This document shows, piece by piece, positions 36,001 through 46,001 of a stretch of 64,000 bases of DNA. This stretch comes from Sarcocystis neurona (lineage: Eukaryota; Apicomplexa; Conoidasida; Eucoccidiorida; Sarcocystidae), in assembly GCA_000727475.1 (NCBI GenBank), contig KL647306.1:2091642-2155641 (forward strand), read 5' to 3'. How positions within the stretch are numbered: the first letter of the stretch is position 1; every line of letters begins with the position of its first letter. Position numbers and translations under genes: made by a program. The notes beneath the pieces are model-generated. The model was not told where the DNA came from and made no database searches. It was given only the letters and a program-made list of their open reading frames with translations.

Positions 36001-36209
36001 CTTCTGTAGAGTTCAAGAAGGTTTGAAACAAAAGCTGTACCGGTCGCAGGAGTGCCGTTATCCTCCCCCAGCCGCAGCGCAGGCGGCGAGGGCTCTGGTG
36101 ACGGTGTAAGGCGAGATGACAGGTATGCTGGGGACTGTCCGCAGTCAGTCACGTCAACAACCTTGTTGTCTCCTGCTTGTACCAGTCGTTGCTGTCTGTA
36201 ATGCCTCAT
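33063..36209 (-). CDS. Tetraspanin-topology membrane protein with very long extracellular loop
   Basis: This is an uninterrupted 1048-residue frame in repeat-poor DNA. Residues 1-270 are acidic and Ser/Ala-rich and likely cytosolic. Three hydrophobic helices follow (about 274-293, 298-320, 324-350). Then comes about 490 residues of Ser/Thr/Pro-rich, probably disordered sequence, and a conserved-looking Cys segment (Cys near 841, 866, 884, 888, 992 and 1001, including CETGCG). A fourth helix (about 1009-1034) and a basic tail end the protein. The 3+1 helix layout with a Cys-bearing loop before helix 4 is that of tetraspanins, but the diagnostic CCG is absent and the loop is several times too long. 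A surface or secretory membrane protein is the safest reading. Start ATG 36207-36209 is the first in frame. Confidence 0.8.
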   Translation of the reverse strand: MRHYRQQRLVQAGDNKVVDVTDCGQSPAYLSSRLTPSPEPSPPALRLGEDNGTPATGTAFVSNLLELYRSTDIATAGDRNDLVEGKSSDNGLEGSENGSRGVPACFEESTSNVVTIANSSEQECYRIGEDNDQDLIAACSLAESLQISERTRSTLVVETKKRVPAAASSSLEQALCLGEAESITGETTGDIATNAWQRTNGAAAAYQVEGHREREIIRGEPDRKLAEASGGQTLRAAEDEYEVRAAAADYTKADSGAQRANESRAAAAVKRRSLLAGGTAVAGVGFLAVACVSPWNVEVASFCIVAGLCLCVLGWLAATFKSQLLLAFHSVVIFCILIVLAVLIPLNFHWAVQSFRALRHAYFDDRITLERSFPARPTTTSPSSALPTRYTTPLSEVHVTDAATRAADGIAYDGDTLAPPSAASTAVSSGFSTPIGAHEAEIEEKTPAATVVDQPHSLSPLLYSKSLYGTTAALQPPQLRGGSPPVEHPPQGNVQNSCGSSHVPHGSSATAHILKRRKRQKVQGFTSKRVNTDKVKVEASVSGHHGSGKNNSLNCTSIKELQTSETLLLPGPVVHTVGQAAELSEGSHRPRGSDDLLLLRFESPTIPRSNGVPELSEWSCLHAAERPELKMRHMDSRPPTVVNGRNGDITERPPREEHDISPVILSERDTKDRNGSTHALSKQPHPKQNQVPLRPLFLTPDEYSHKDPVVLARDVSSFEDMGVNLQNPWNVSSSNAVSANFSSLQPITLPSGSSGLPGRRMQFSEVSKSTDSDAVSTARHQFALHQLNLLADTSQGMFDTQSSLSTVPSASSATTEDITTESQQTNWRLPEGIVNPEPGRCDHVPGGLLRYVHSTRRQLETYGLLCAFSRYNLWGLFNRWSIDCETGCGFKFLATKRYMWSTGFPGNAARAPATAGRAADLLRIQLSSLDQTQKSTWGARPFGHRVAESKLSSTSSVATVSSNMANSASLSYPSIEYLHWHAALPPAKQKACLEGALNVACSVVKSHYLMLLPPLAVLLFLICFILLGIGIAALRSTLHLRRLAATKR

Positions 36210-36302
36210 CGGTTTTATAAAGAATTTGCATGTGTAGCGCTAGTAGTCTTGGAATTACGCGGCCCGGTTATGCAAGATAAATCGCGGAGGACCGGCAACA
36301 GG

Positions 36303-36429
36303 GTGTGCAGACAACGTGACCCCAAAACCACCGGCAACCGCGGCTGGACGTTAACGGTGTAAAAAAAACCTGGTAAGACAATCTGCAGGCAACAGGAGCC
36401 AAAAACCACCAGCAGCCTCGGTTGAACAT
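36303..36429. repeat. Imperfect direct repeat, about 77-bp spacing
   Basis: A segment at 36303-36352 recurs diverged at 36380-36429 (shared core CCAAAA.CCACC.GCA.CC.CGG). It lies just upstream of the 33063-36209 gene and may be in its promoter region. Confidence 0.75.
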
Positions 36430-36438
36430 ACTCCAACG

Positions 36439-37594
36439 ATGAACAAAATACGCAATTCTGCCGGGAGACTGTCAAGGACTCTCGTCTCGGATTCGGTGTC
36501 GGGAGCGGTTTCCTTTTCAAGTGGGTTTGCAATGTGTGCACCCCTGCAGATGACCGCGGGTCGCTTTGCGGGTGATTCTTCTCGTACCTGTCCTACGGCG
36601 GCACCTTTAGAGTCAAAATGGCCCAGATGCACGCTCGTGTGTACGGACGTAGCCGGTAAAATTGTCGACAATCGGGGCACATGTGACGTTCACTATGCAG
36701 TCAGCCCAGTCAAAGAAATCCGGGCAAAATAGAAAGGCCAGACCAAACAGGATCACGTCTCCATCCTCTGCGGCAACGCCGCGTTGGGGGTACACCGTGC
36801 TGGACATCAAAATATTTCTCCTCTGTTGTCATTGTCTGTTTTCTCTTGAGCAAGCCGCTCCAGGTTGTAGGTAGGCCGTGAGCAAGCAGGGGGGATCTGG
36901 AAGCCTCTTACAATGCTACCGTGAGCCTCGAGTGACACTATTGGTATATTCTCTAATACAAAAGTAAATGATACTACTCCCACGCACATGTGTCTTTCTG
37001 TGGTTCGACAACTACATCGTTGTACACAACTGCACGATCACCGATTTACAGAGGAATATCTGTGTGCCACGCGCGATTGATGCCCGTGTAAAGCTGCCGT
37101 GTGCAGTTGTGCCGTGGCTGATCCATCCGCGCACTGTTTAGTCGGCAACGTCGGTAGCAAATGATCTGCTCGAATATGGACCAGAAAGATGCATGCGTTA
37201 CAACTTGCATCGAGAGCTTCGCCGGGCGTATTTTAACATGTGACTCTTTGCGCAGCGCTGATAGAAAGCTGTCAAACTTGCACGCGCGCCCGTCGTAACA
37301 CCCACTGCGGAACAGTTACAAATTGACTCTCTCTCCTTTTGTGAGTCGTAAGTCACATCATAACGAGATCTCTTAAACACCCCTCGTGAGTGCGAGCCCA
37401 TAGTGTTGAGAGTCACTAAGGACTTAGTTGTTATGCTGGACGCACTTCGGGAGGCCGCGTATTCGTTGATCAACGAACAGTTTGACAGACGTGACGCAGA
37501 CAAGCACCGGATTCCGCCTCTGCTTTACGTGCCTGAACTTGTGTTAAAGTCTGCCAGTGATAAGTTGTCTCGGATGCTGGGAGGCAACACTTGA
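36439..37594. other. Intergenic stretch with short open frames
   Basis: Open frames of 60-110 codons occur on both strands. Examples are a + frame at 36439-36732 starting MNKIRNSAGRL, a minus frame at 36613-36810 with a hydrophobic FGLAFLFCPDFFDW stretch, and a + frame ending 37594 that contains MLDALREAAYSLINEQF. None matches a known family and they conflict with one another. At most one or two are exons. Confidence 0.4.
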
Positions 37595-37634
37595 GCGAAC
37601 TGGAAGGCGTGTATGGTGCGTTTCTCAGGCACCA

Positions 37635-37846
37635 AACAACCGGTCGTTCCCTTCAAAATCAGCCAGTATATATCTTGGACGGTCGATGTACTGAAGACAG
37701 CATGAGCAATAGTGGTCCAAAATTTAGTTGCGATAGCTCCAACAACCGAGCGTTCCCTTCAAAATCAGGCAGTATATATCTTGGACGGCCGATACACTGA
37801 AGACAGCGTGAGCAATAGTGATTCAAAATTTCGTTGCGATAGCATT
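37635..37846. repeat. Two-copy 106-bp tandem repeat
   Basis: Copies start at 37635 and 37741 (AACAACCG.(T/G)CGTTCCC) and share CAGTATATATCTTGGACGG and GAGCAATAGTG. The period is not a multiple of three, so the duplication would shift any reading frame, which argues against coding. Confidence 0.92.
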
Positions 37847-40229
37847 GCATCCAATCAACATTTTGCCACTGGGGCCGAGTCGTCGGGCGCATAGCAACAA
37901 AATTCTGGCTGCAGGAGCAATGATTTACAGTAAAACCCCGAGCAAAGCAGAGCCGGAGAATATTGCCATTGAACCCTTACGCAGTGGTACGTCAAAGACC
38001 CCCACGCTACAGGTGACTCGTCGAGACCGCTCACTGAGTAGAAGTAGTTCTGGTGCCCGCGATCGGCTTCAACAGCCCGGATGAGATCCTGGCTATGTTC
38101 TCTTTGCATTCCCATGTACTATGGGGCGTTCGGGTGCAGGGAGGCGTCAACAGAGTACCGGAGCGCGCCGAAGGTGTTGCGGTAGGGCCCGTTCCCCCGT
38201 TCATTGCTACATTGGCAGCTAGTTGTAACCACCACGTAATGCAGAGTCATCCATGCAATTGAGGCGAACCATCGGCTATTCTTGAAGGAATTTTGATTTG
38301 TGAAAACATGCGTACTGGTGCACCAGTAAGCAGGCCGAGGCAGGGCGGAAACCTGGAGGCCGCGCGAGGCACCCATCAACTCTTTGAGATAATTGCTTGC
38401 TTAACAAAACGCGGCGAGCAACACTACTTCAAAAACTTTGTTCGAACTTTGCGTGGATCCCACGGCAGCCTCAAAAATCGACTTTCACGCAAATGCTCCT
38501 AGCGCCAGTGACCTTGAACCTTGAATAGCATTACGTCTAGCACACTACTACAGATGGTATTTTGTAAAGTGTCACACACGTGGTAGTCCGTAGGACGTGG
38601 TCAACTGCATATCCTCGCATTTCTAGCGGTGCGCCGTGGCCCACGGAGACAAGGATGAACCCCGGGGAGGGTGCAGAACGGACTTCTGTGGAGGGTGTGG
38701 TCGCCATGGTTCAGGTCAACAGGTACAGTGTTAAGTCGAAAAATCTCTACTACTACGATCAGTTGAAGGGCTTCCCCGGTCGTAAAAATCCCTAAGTCAG
38801 CTTTGCTGCTCCTCTGTTCAGACTTCTTCGCTTCTTTGCTTCCCAGCATTTTACGCGGACCATCAGCGCACAATTACTGCTTATTTGTACAGGTAGGTGC
38901 ATGAAAATGCCTACCGGAATATCCTACTTTAAGGTGACTCTGAAAATAACTGTGAGTTCCTCCGTGCGATGTGACAAGTCAGCGGCTGCTAGATGCTCTG
39001 TGGTCCGTGGCACTTGCTGCCCTCCCCGACCACCCGTCTCAATCCACCGAGTTAAACCCCTCACGCAAAAGAATCCCCTTACCACGCCTAGATTCGACGA
39101 CAGAAACACCTCAGTGGGCTGCGCGTCCTGAATACAGACATCATGTGCCGGCACCAAAGGGGAGATGACTGGTCCCTGACATCTACACAAGCAGGTGTTC
39201 ACGTGCTCCCTCAGTAGCAGAGGACACCTTTTACAATCTTTGGCATCGGGCGCGTTACTTATGCAGCCCCTATGCCCACAGCAGGCACAGCTCTCGGCAG
39301 AATGGGCAAAAATGATGGTCCCTACCAAAATATCGAGCTTTCAACTTGCGAGTCTGCGGCGGCGTGTCGTGCTCTTCTAAGCCCTTATTCTACCTTTACC
39401 CGGAATAGTAGATTACGACGAAATTGCAACAAGCAGGATCTAACCATTACAATGCCACCGTGGCATTTTGTGTCTTGAGGTTCAGAACGTCGCGGGGTGC
39501 AAGTGCGAACCGGGACCTCGATTGCCGCGCCGTGAAGAGCCAGGTCCAACGTGCGAGCTGAGAGCCAACCTAGAAGCACATGCACCTACGAGACGTTAAC
39601 CTCCTCCTAAAACGGGCACATGCATGCCGAAACCTTACTCGCGAAAGTATTCCAGAACCGCCCGATGTTGACTACTGTCGAATTCGCCGCGTGAAATTTT
39701 CGTACGTACAGCGTAAGGTAAGTCGTTGAATAACAGTGTACGCGCTAAGTGAGTTCAAATGCATACATACCCTTCAACGTTGCTAATCCTACGTGCAAAG
39801 GCTTTGTGTCCACCGATGGTGTGCGAGCACACGTTTGCCGCAAGAAGACACGTACCTCCAGTACACTGCGGGGATCTAGCAGCCTCGGACGGAAGCACAT
39901 ATCGGCGCCGCGCTACTGCACCCCTGCGGTAAAATTTTCACAGCTCTGTGCACGGGCTTAATAAATGGAACACCAGCACGTTCCTGCGCCTTCCTTGGGA
40001 AGCTCTTGTCGCACTTGCATCCGACAAGATTTCACGACGCGTTCCTCATCCTCTCTGGCTCCTCTTGACGCCTTTAAATCTCATGCGGTAACCCATACGA
40101 TCTAGCGGCTTTGTCCGCTTTGCGACGTACGATTATCTGTCTACAACTGGGCCGAATAGAGTTCACCGGTCTAATGTGAGTTTTTCATCGGTCCTAGAGG
40201 CGATGCGGGGAGTACTGCAACGTTAACCG
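37847..40229. other. Repeat-poor stretch, no confident gene
   Basis: Only short frames are seen. The most unusual is on the minus strand (38924-39328). Its first 55 residues are Cys/His-rich (SCACCGHRGC, DCKRCPLLLREH, CLCRC), spaced like a small zinc-binding module, but I could not assign a family. No strong splice context was identified. Confidence 0.3.
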
Positions 40230-40643
40230 TTGTTATCGTTTAGCTGTACCATAGGTAACTCGAACGCAGCTCTACAGAAAACCATAACATGCTTGCGGGA
40301 AGGCAATATCTTATCGGAAAAATTAGTGCCGGAACTCCGACTCAAAACCAATGGGAAAGCAACACAAGTTCAACTTGTCGTCCGCTTACGACAGCATGAA
40401 GTCGCATGTACAACTGAACTTGTCTTCACGAGCGGCGACTTCACGTTGATACTTGTCCGCGCCGGCAGCAGCAGCTGCAATCCTCTCAGCAGTAGCAGCA
40501 AGAGAGGCGGCAGCGACAGCACCAGCAGCTGCCACCTCCCCACAAAGTGCAGCAGCTGCCCTAGTGACAACAGAACAGCCAACTTCCGATGTCGTGATCT
40601 CGCGCCGCAGGGGGCACTAGCGCGACGCAAAGATAAACCCTAA
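40230..40643 (+). CDS. Possible exon of an unrecognised protein
   Basis: The open frame of about 137 codons includes a smooth segment (ITCLREGNILSEKLVPELRL then TQVQLVVRLRQHEVACTTEL) and a Ser-rich Cys tail, ending at a stop at 40641-40643. There is no ATG at the upstream limit, so it would be an internal or terminal exon. The complementary strand gives only a Leu-rich shadow. Confidence 0.3.
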   Translation: MLSFSCTIGNSNAALQKTITCLREGNILSEKLVPELRLKTNGKATQVQLVVRLRQHEVACTTELVFTSGDFTLILVRAGSSSCNPLSSSSKRGGSDSTSSCHLPTKCSSCPSDNRTANFRCRDLAPQGALARRKDKP

Positions 40644-41189
40644 GCAGTGCGCAATGGTTCCTCTGAGAACACGAAACGTGCACAAGATACACTCTGTAGC
40701 ATAGTACCAATCAGCGACCCACCAGAATGGGCAGAGAGCCACGTAGCATTTGAATTCAATGAGCACTGTTTTATCTGATAAGGGAACACGTACACAGGAG
40801 TGATACTCTCTAAAGAAATATTTGCAAACAGCCACATTCGGCATGCTACAACCGATGCTTCACGGCCAACTAACCAGTGCAACCCCCAGGTACGCCGAGG
40901 CATAAGCTGTGGAGTCCTTTATGTTAAAATGCCAGTTATTCGTCAGTGTGTGGACCACAGAGCGTCGAAGTAGGGAAAAACTATCGCGTCTTCTAAGCGA
41001 CTTAGGTTCTGTTAAGGCTACTCCATATTTCCGCTGCCGCAAGTGGAGCGCTCCGTGGAAACCAGCTATATATAAAAAGATAAACGGATCTGTTCCAGCC
41101 GCAAGGCGCTTAGACGTGCCTGTTCAATGGCTGCGCTGGAGCAAAAAAAGTTCAACCCCCGACGCGGACGGATTACATCAGGCGTTTCT

Positions 41190-42110
41190 TTACTGCTGTG
41201 ATCCCCCGTGGCGCTTTGGGGCTCCCCTACCCACGCCCAGACCGACTGATCTTAGTACTCTCTCAAATCTCTTCTTTCTCCTCATCAGGTCGACATGCTC
41301 AACAATCGGAGGAATCATCATCAGTGAGAGAAAAATCGTGGGATCCATCCATCCAATAACTTTGACGAGCTCTACGACGGCACGCGTAACCATCAAAGCT
41401 CCTGCGGAAGCTGCATACTTCCCTCTGAAAGCCCCTCTCGGAGGTTTCTGTTCCTGTTCCTCCTTGTTCGCGCCCCACGTCTTCTCCACGGCGGCAGTTG
41501 AATACGGAGCTCCTGAAGGGCTTCTGGAAGTTTTCGCCACCTTTGTGGCGCGCAGCGTCACGTCCGTTTGTCCGTGATGCGCGGTGCCCCACGTGGCGTC
41601 CGAGTTTTTTTCAACGGGGCTTACACTGGCGTGAACTGCGTAGACGTCAAACAAAAGTTCACAAGGACACACAGTCCTTCGAGTCATCAGTTAGGTCCAG
41701 TAGAACCAGCACAGAACTTAACCAATAACATCTGCATCTGCAATATTTACAATTTGGAACCGACGTCGTGCGCACGTGTCTGCGTGGGTGCTGTCCGCGG
41801 GCCAAGTACAGAAACGCGACTGATAGCTCTGGCACGATTTTAACAACCCGAACTGGAAATACCCTAGAAAATGTGTGCAGCCCGGCTCAGAGGCAGTTCC
41901 AAAAGTATTTTCGATAGCAAGATGACCGGAAGCATAGGCATTTCCCACCCATGTCTTATTGCTCTCTCCGTGCGATCTAGTAAAGTCACAGAAAAAACTG
42001 AGGGCGTCACAGCTTCCAAAGCCTTTTCGTGACTGAAACGTACCTCCGATGAACAAATATAACAGCAGCACACATGTAAGGAGAAAGGAAAGTCCTCCGC
42101 ACCCGTTCAT
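41190..42110 (-). CDS. Secreted protein with signal peptide and one hydrophobic segment
   Basis: Exon 1 (42110-42044) encodes MNGCGGLSFLLTCVLLLYLF and ends at a consensus donor G|GTACGT in phase 1. Exon 2 (41635-41190) follows a CTACGCAG acceptor in matching phase and completes a signal peptide ending VHA, a typical cleavage site. The mature part (about 145 residues) is a Lys/Glu/Ser-rich spacer, then AASAGALMVTRAVVELVKVI and a hydrophobic FLSLMMIPPIVEHV followed by RRKKR. The stop TAA is at 41192-41190. Without splicing, the exon-1 frame runs 130 codons with no sensible domain, so the spliced model is preferred. A dense-granule-like or parasitophorous-vacuole protein is plausible but inferred. 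A donor GG|GTAGGG near the end could add another exon. Confidence 0.58.
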
Positions 42111-42355
42111 CCTTAGCGTACGCCACTGTCAAAAGGCACGCACTTGAAGGTAGAAGTGACGCGTTCGAGCGCGCAGAAGAAATACGTGTGGGTTTTCGTG
42201 GCTCACCATAGGGGCAGATGTGCCCGTGTCACCGTAAAGTGATGAAGGTGCCAGTTGGAGACACTAGAGCTCGACATCACATTCCAGGCAAATCCACCAA
42301 AAATTAGAAATCTACGTGATTAGATCATAAATCCAATGGCAGTCTAGTGTGACTG

Positions 42356-43959
42356 ATGATCCCGTTCGTCGCATTACGACTTTATAGAGACGCAAGCGAT
42401 GTGTGCGGGTCCTACTGCGGTTGCATGTGGTTACAGGCGGGGAAAACTAGGGCACCAAGAGCCGTTCCTTCGCCTTATGGTGGTAAAGGGTCCCACTGTA
42501 GTGAAAGCTGCGCTTCTGTCGGTCTTCTCCTGCGAGTGCTGCGGCTTGTTTCTGCGCCACTCGAGGATTTATACAAATGTTTTCCGTCGTACAGAAGCTC
42601 GTGCTACTGCGTGGACAATGTAGGGCACAAGTTTTCAAACCAGATGCGAACATCGGTCTACGGCATCTGGCCACGATCCATCCGTTTGCCCAAGAGTTCT
42701 CTCTTCCGGTCACCTTGACGTACAGTAAAAGTGCGTATGTGACGTGTACTCAGGATATAAGGTACACTGTAGGTTCGACGTCCGCGATTGTTACTGTGTA
42801 GTAATCTACATGCAGCTGTTGATTGTAACTGCTGAGCGTGCCACGCAGCAAGGTAAAAAACAACGTGCCGTGGCGCCGAAGCAACGCGTGTAGACGATGA
42901 GTGTACCATGGCATTCTTCCTTGTTTGCACATTCGACTGTGTATTTCGAGCCAGCGCTCCTTGTGCGTGGTTGTCTACTATATTTGTTGTTATAATTCAC
43001 GTAATGTTTCGAGCCAGCGCATTTTGTCTAGGTGTGTGGGACTTTTTTCCCCGGCGCTGGCTCCGTCTATACGCCAGAGCAGCACAAATCCGTCCTGCTT
43101 TGTATCTTTATGTTCTTCCCGTACACCCGCCGTAGTATATGCGTAATTTCCGGCAGATCCAGGAGAGGTCAAAGCCGCACCCGCAGTTGGTAATATTTCC
43201 CGCCCTGCCAACAGCTTTTCCACTATTCTAGGGTTTTTCCGTTTGTGGCTCCGTCACTATGCAGCGGCAGCACGGAGCCATGTTCCTTTGTCCACACGGT
43301 ATCGCATCAAGGTGACAAACTGGCGAAGCCCTTTTCTAAAAAGCTCACGTCAAATATCCTGTAGCTGCAACAAGCCAGTAAACATCGTGGACAACTGCGT
43401 GTATTCAGCGTGTCCGACCGTATCAGAAGGTAACGCGACAAGAGAGACGGCAGCGAAAAAGGGACATGCGTACGCTGCTGCACATTCACCGTATGTTTGT
43501 GTGGGGAGCCGAACTCGCCGTTTCATCACCGAAACAAAATGTATGCTTTTCCAGTACTTGGATGCAACACAACCACAGGCACACCTTCGCAACTTCGAAG
43601 ACACACGTAAGAGAATACTCCCATTCACTCTTTTCCAGATGATGTATGATCGCGCAACGCTTCGCTCAAGACGTACACAGACATTTGGGGGGGGGCACGA
43701 AAAAACCGGTGAAGACCCTATTCCACACCTGGTGGGAAGGAGTGACGCTTTCGCACTATCTAAGAGAAGGTGTTCTCACGTGTCCGCAGGCACGTACGTT
43801 GTCAGAAGATCTACGACATGCCTTGCCTCTCCTGGGGATCTGGAATTTCTCCTTGTGCACTTCAACAGAAGGCGGGACTCGCCCTGGTGTATTCGTGCAC
43901 CACAGGTACCCCGTCTAGGCTGTACAGACGTATATACACGTAGCTACACTTATGGTTGA
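42356..43959 (+). other. Overlapping open frames, coding status unclear
   Basis: Several + frames look partly protein-like: 42577-42801 (MFSVVQKLVLLRGQCRAQVF), 43243-43959 (a Cys-containing 238-codon frame) and 43646-43918 (TKKPVKTLFHTWWEGV then LSEDLRHALPLLGIWNF, leading to a donor CACAG|GTACCC at 43909/43910). The last two overlap in different frames around a run of nine G at 43687-43695. They may be parts of one gene joined by splicing, or a decayed or frameshifted copy. No family was recognised. Confidence 0.3.
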
Positions 43960-44056
43960 GGGATGTTTCACAAATACCAGCTTCGTGAAATCCTCAGCAA
44001 CTTGAAGAAAAGTACGAAGTGAACAGGTGTGCGGGTACCGCAGCGCTGGAAGAAAG

Positions 44057-46001
44057 CTACTGCACGCGCGGATAGCCCAACACTTTTGCCAGGCGGTCAA
44101 AAATGTGCTCCTTCCACCCCTCCCTCACGCGCACGTCACAATTTCCGTTGCCGTATTTGTCTTTCAGAGGAATATCTGTGTGACGGATGGTTACGCGGGT
44201 CGTCTCGGCGTCTTCTTCTGAGAGAGATATGACAACGTTTGAGTACGCGTCCCACTCCGCGCTGCATACAGGGAGCCCAGCACCGCCTGAGTGTGGGTTA
44301 GGCACCAACGCCGGAATCTGTGACCTGGTTTTGCCCCAGATCTTACTTTCACGAAAACCGGCGCCAAACGTAGAATAATACAGCGATGAATGTCTTATGA
44401 TTAGCACTAATAGCGAACAGGTTCCGCCGCACAAGCAGAGTGGAGTATTCGTTTCTCTGAATTGTGGAGGGAAGGAAATTCATGTAGACCTTTACATCCG
44501 TGGTCACCTTTGTCCGTTGAGCATCATCTCCAAGGACAGGACAAGGCAGGAGTACCGGAAACGCGCATGAATACACGTGCCCATTCAACCTCAATGCCTG
44601 CAAGTTTCGGATGCATGCTTCAGGTGTACGATTGCCTACGCGGCAAGCATCCGTTAGACTCTTAGAGTCTAATCACACTGGTACCGATACCGGCCGGTAA
44701 CCTCTTACCAGTGTAACGCTCGAATAACTGACCGACGGTTGAGCAGGCTAATATGTTTTTTTGCGTCCGCTAATGATTAGCGGTTTTCCACAAATAAGCA
44801 TAGAAGGGCCCGTTTCTTCAGTGTGGGCACGCTACGTCCTGAAGTACACATGTCTACACGGAAATATACAAATGTGAACTTGTCTATACAGCGCATGAAA
44901 TTCGCCGTAGCGTCTCCAGGCGCGTGAACAGCTAGACATCATCAGTCTCCTGTTACGTGGTATTTGAGTCAAACGACGATGATCCAAATGCATAAGGCAC
45001 ATACAAATCGGTGTGGTACCTCCAGGAGTCTGAAGATATAACAAGTATTAGGTTTGCTGATATAGGTGAGACATAACAACACCAACCCCGCCGAAAAACG
45101 GAGCGTACACAGCAAAACCGACATTGCCGGGGGAAGAAGAGTCAGGCTGCTGGAGAGCGTGAAAACGTCAAGACATCTTGCAACGCCTCACACATTCAAG
45201 GGCAGCAGCAAAAGCATCAGAATAAGTGTGCTTTTCTTAAGCAACCACCCGATGTACGCCCACTCTTAACAGGTCAGTGTGTGCAACGGGGGACGAAACG
45301 TCAAGAGACCTAGTATGATGGCACCCTTTGAACGTAACCTTGGTTGCGTTTCACACGTATGTATACACGTGTGTATATATATATATACACATGTACATAC
45401 GCATTTAGAGTGTACGGAAAAGGAGTACGGCGGGCAGCCGGAGTATGCCCTGTGTGGGCAATGTCATGTGAGATCGACACATGCGGACTCAACAGTGCAG
45501 CTTACAAGCGCCACTTTTCTCGAATTTCCTTGTTCGGTTCCAGTCCAGTCACTTCGCCATCGACACTTTTATTGAAAAGGTAAAATTTCCCGCCCACTCG
45601 TGGTTCCTGCATTGCAGACAAAATCCAGGCGAGGAGCACGTTCGATACCGCCTAAGCCATATAATGACTCATTTGAATGCCTCAGAATATTTGCTCGTTG
45701 AGTGATTTCCAAACTCCTTTTGCTGTGCAAGGTTACGTGTTAACCGGTGTCCTACCGAATTCCTGCTGAATATTTATCGTGCGTCACGGTATTTAATGGT
45801 GCTGCCTGACGGAGGACCTACTGCGCCGGAACACTGCGAAGGTATGTCGTCAAAAAAACAAAAAGCTTGTGCAACTGGTCTTACCACTTGGGCAGGGGCC
45901 CCTAACGCCACGCGCGTCATCAGCTGAGAATCAAGAAAAGTGCTGTACAGGACACGCGCAGGGACGCGAAAGGTCTCTTCCACCACCACCTCCTGCGGCA
46001 T
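44057..46001 (-). CDS. AHSA1: AHSA1-domain Hsp90 ATPase activator-like protein
   Basis: This is an activator-of-Hsp90-ATPase C-terminal (START-like) domain. Exon 1 (46001-45885) encodes PQEVVVEETFRVPARVLYS. Exon 2 (45606-45506) encodes VGGKFYLFNKSVDGEV and LEPNKEIREKWR. Exon 3 (44261-44057) encodes EWDAYSNVVISLSEE and, near the end, REGWKEHIFDRLAKVLGY, then TAG. These match human AHA1 ITLKETFLTSPEELY, GGKFHMVDGNVSGEF, VMKWRF, GHFATITLTF and RQGWQRYYFEGIKQTFGY. Donors GTAAGA and GTAAGC and acceptors AATGCAG and GTATGCAG give matching phases; the total is 423 nt, 140 residues. Starting at ATG 45999-46001 makes a stand-alone domain. The N-terminal Aha1 domain that normally binds the Hsp90 middle domain was not found, and CCGCAG just after the ATG could instead be an acceptor. 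Confidence 0.9.
44654..44783. repeat. Cluster of perfect inverted repeats
   Basis: Several hairpins lie in the second AHSA1 intron. TTAGACTC-TTA-GAGTCTAA is at 44654-44672. Arms ACACTGGTA (44675-44683) and TACCAGTGT (44706-44714) enclose the 12-bp palindrome TACCGGCCGGTA (44688-44699). CCGCTAAT-G-ATTAGCGG is at 44767-44783. Each is perfect in its arms. Confidence 0.92.

Noticed and set aside
41718..42043. Read-through of the signal-peptide frame
   Set aside because: A consensus donor at 42044 and a completed cleavage site after splicing explain the leader better.
43225..43235. Telomere-like AGGGTTT motif
   Set aside because: It is a single copy; no array of telomeric repeats is present in the window.
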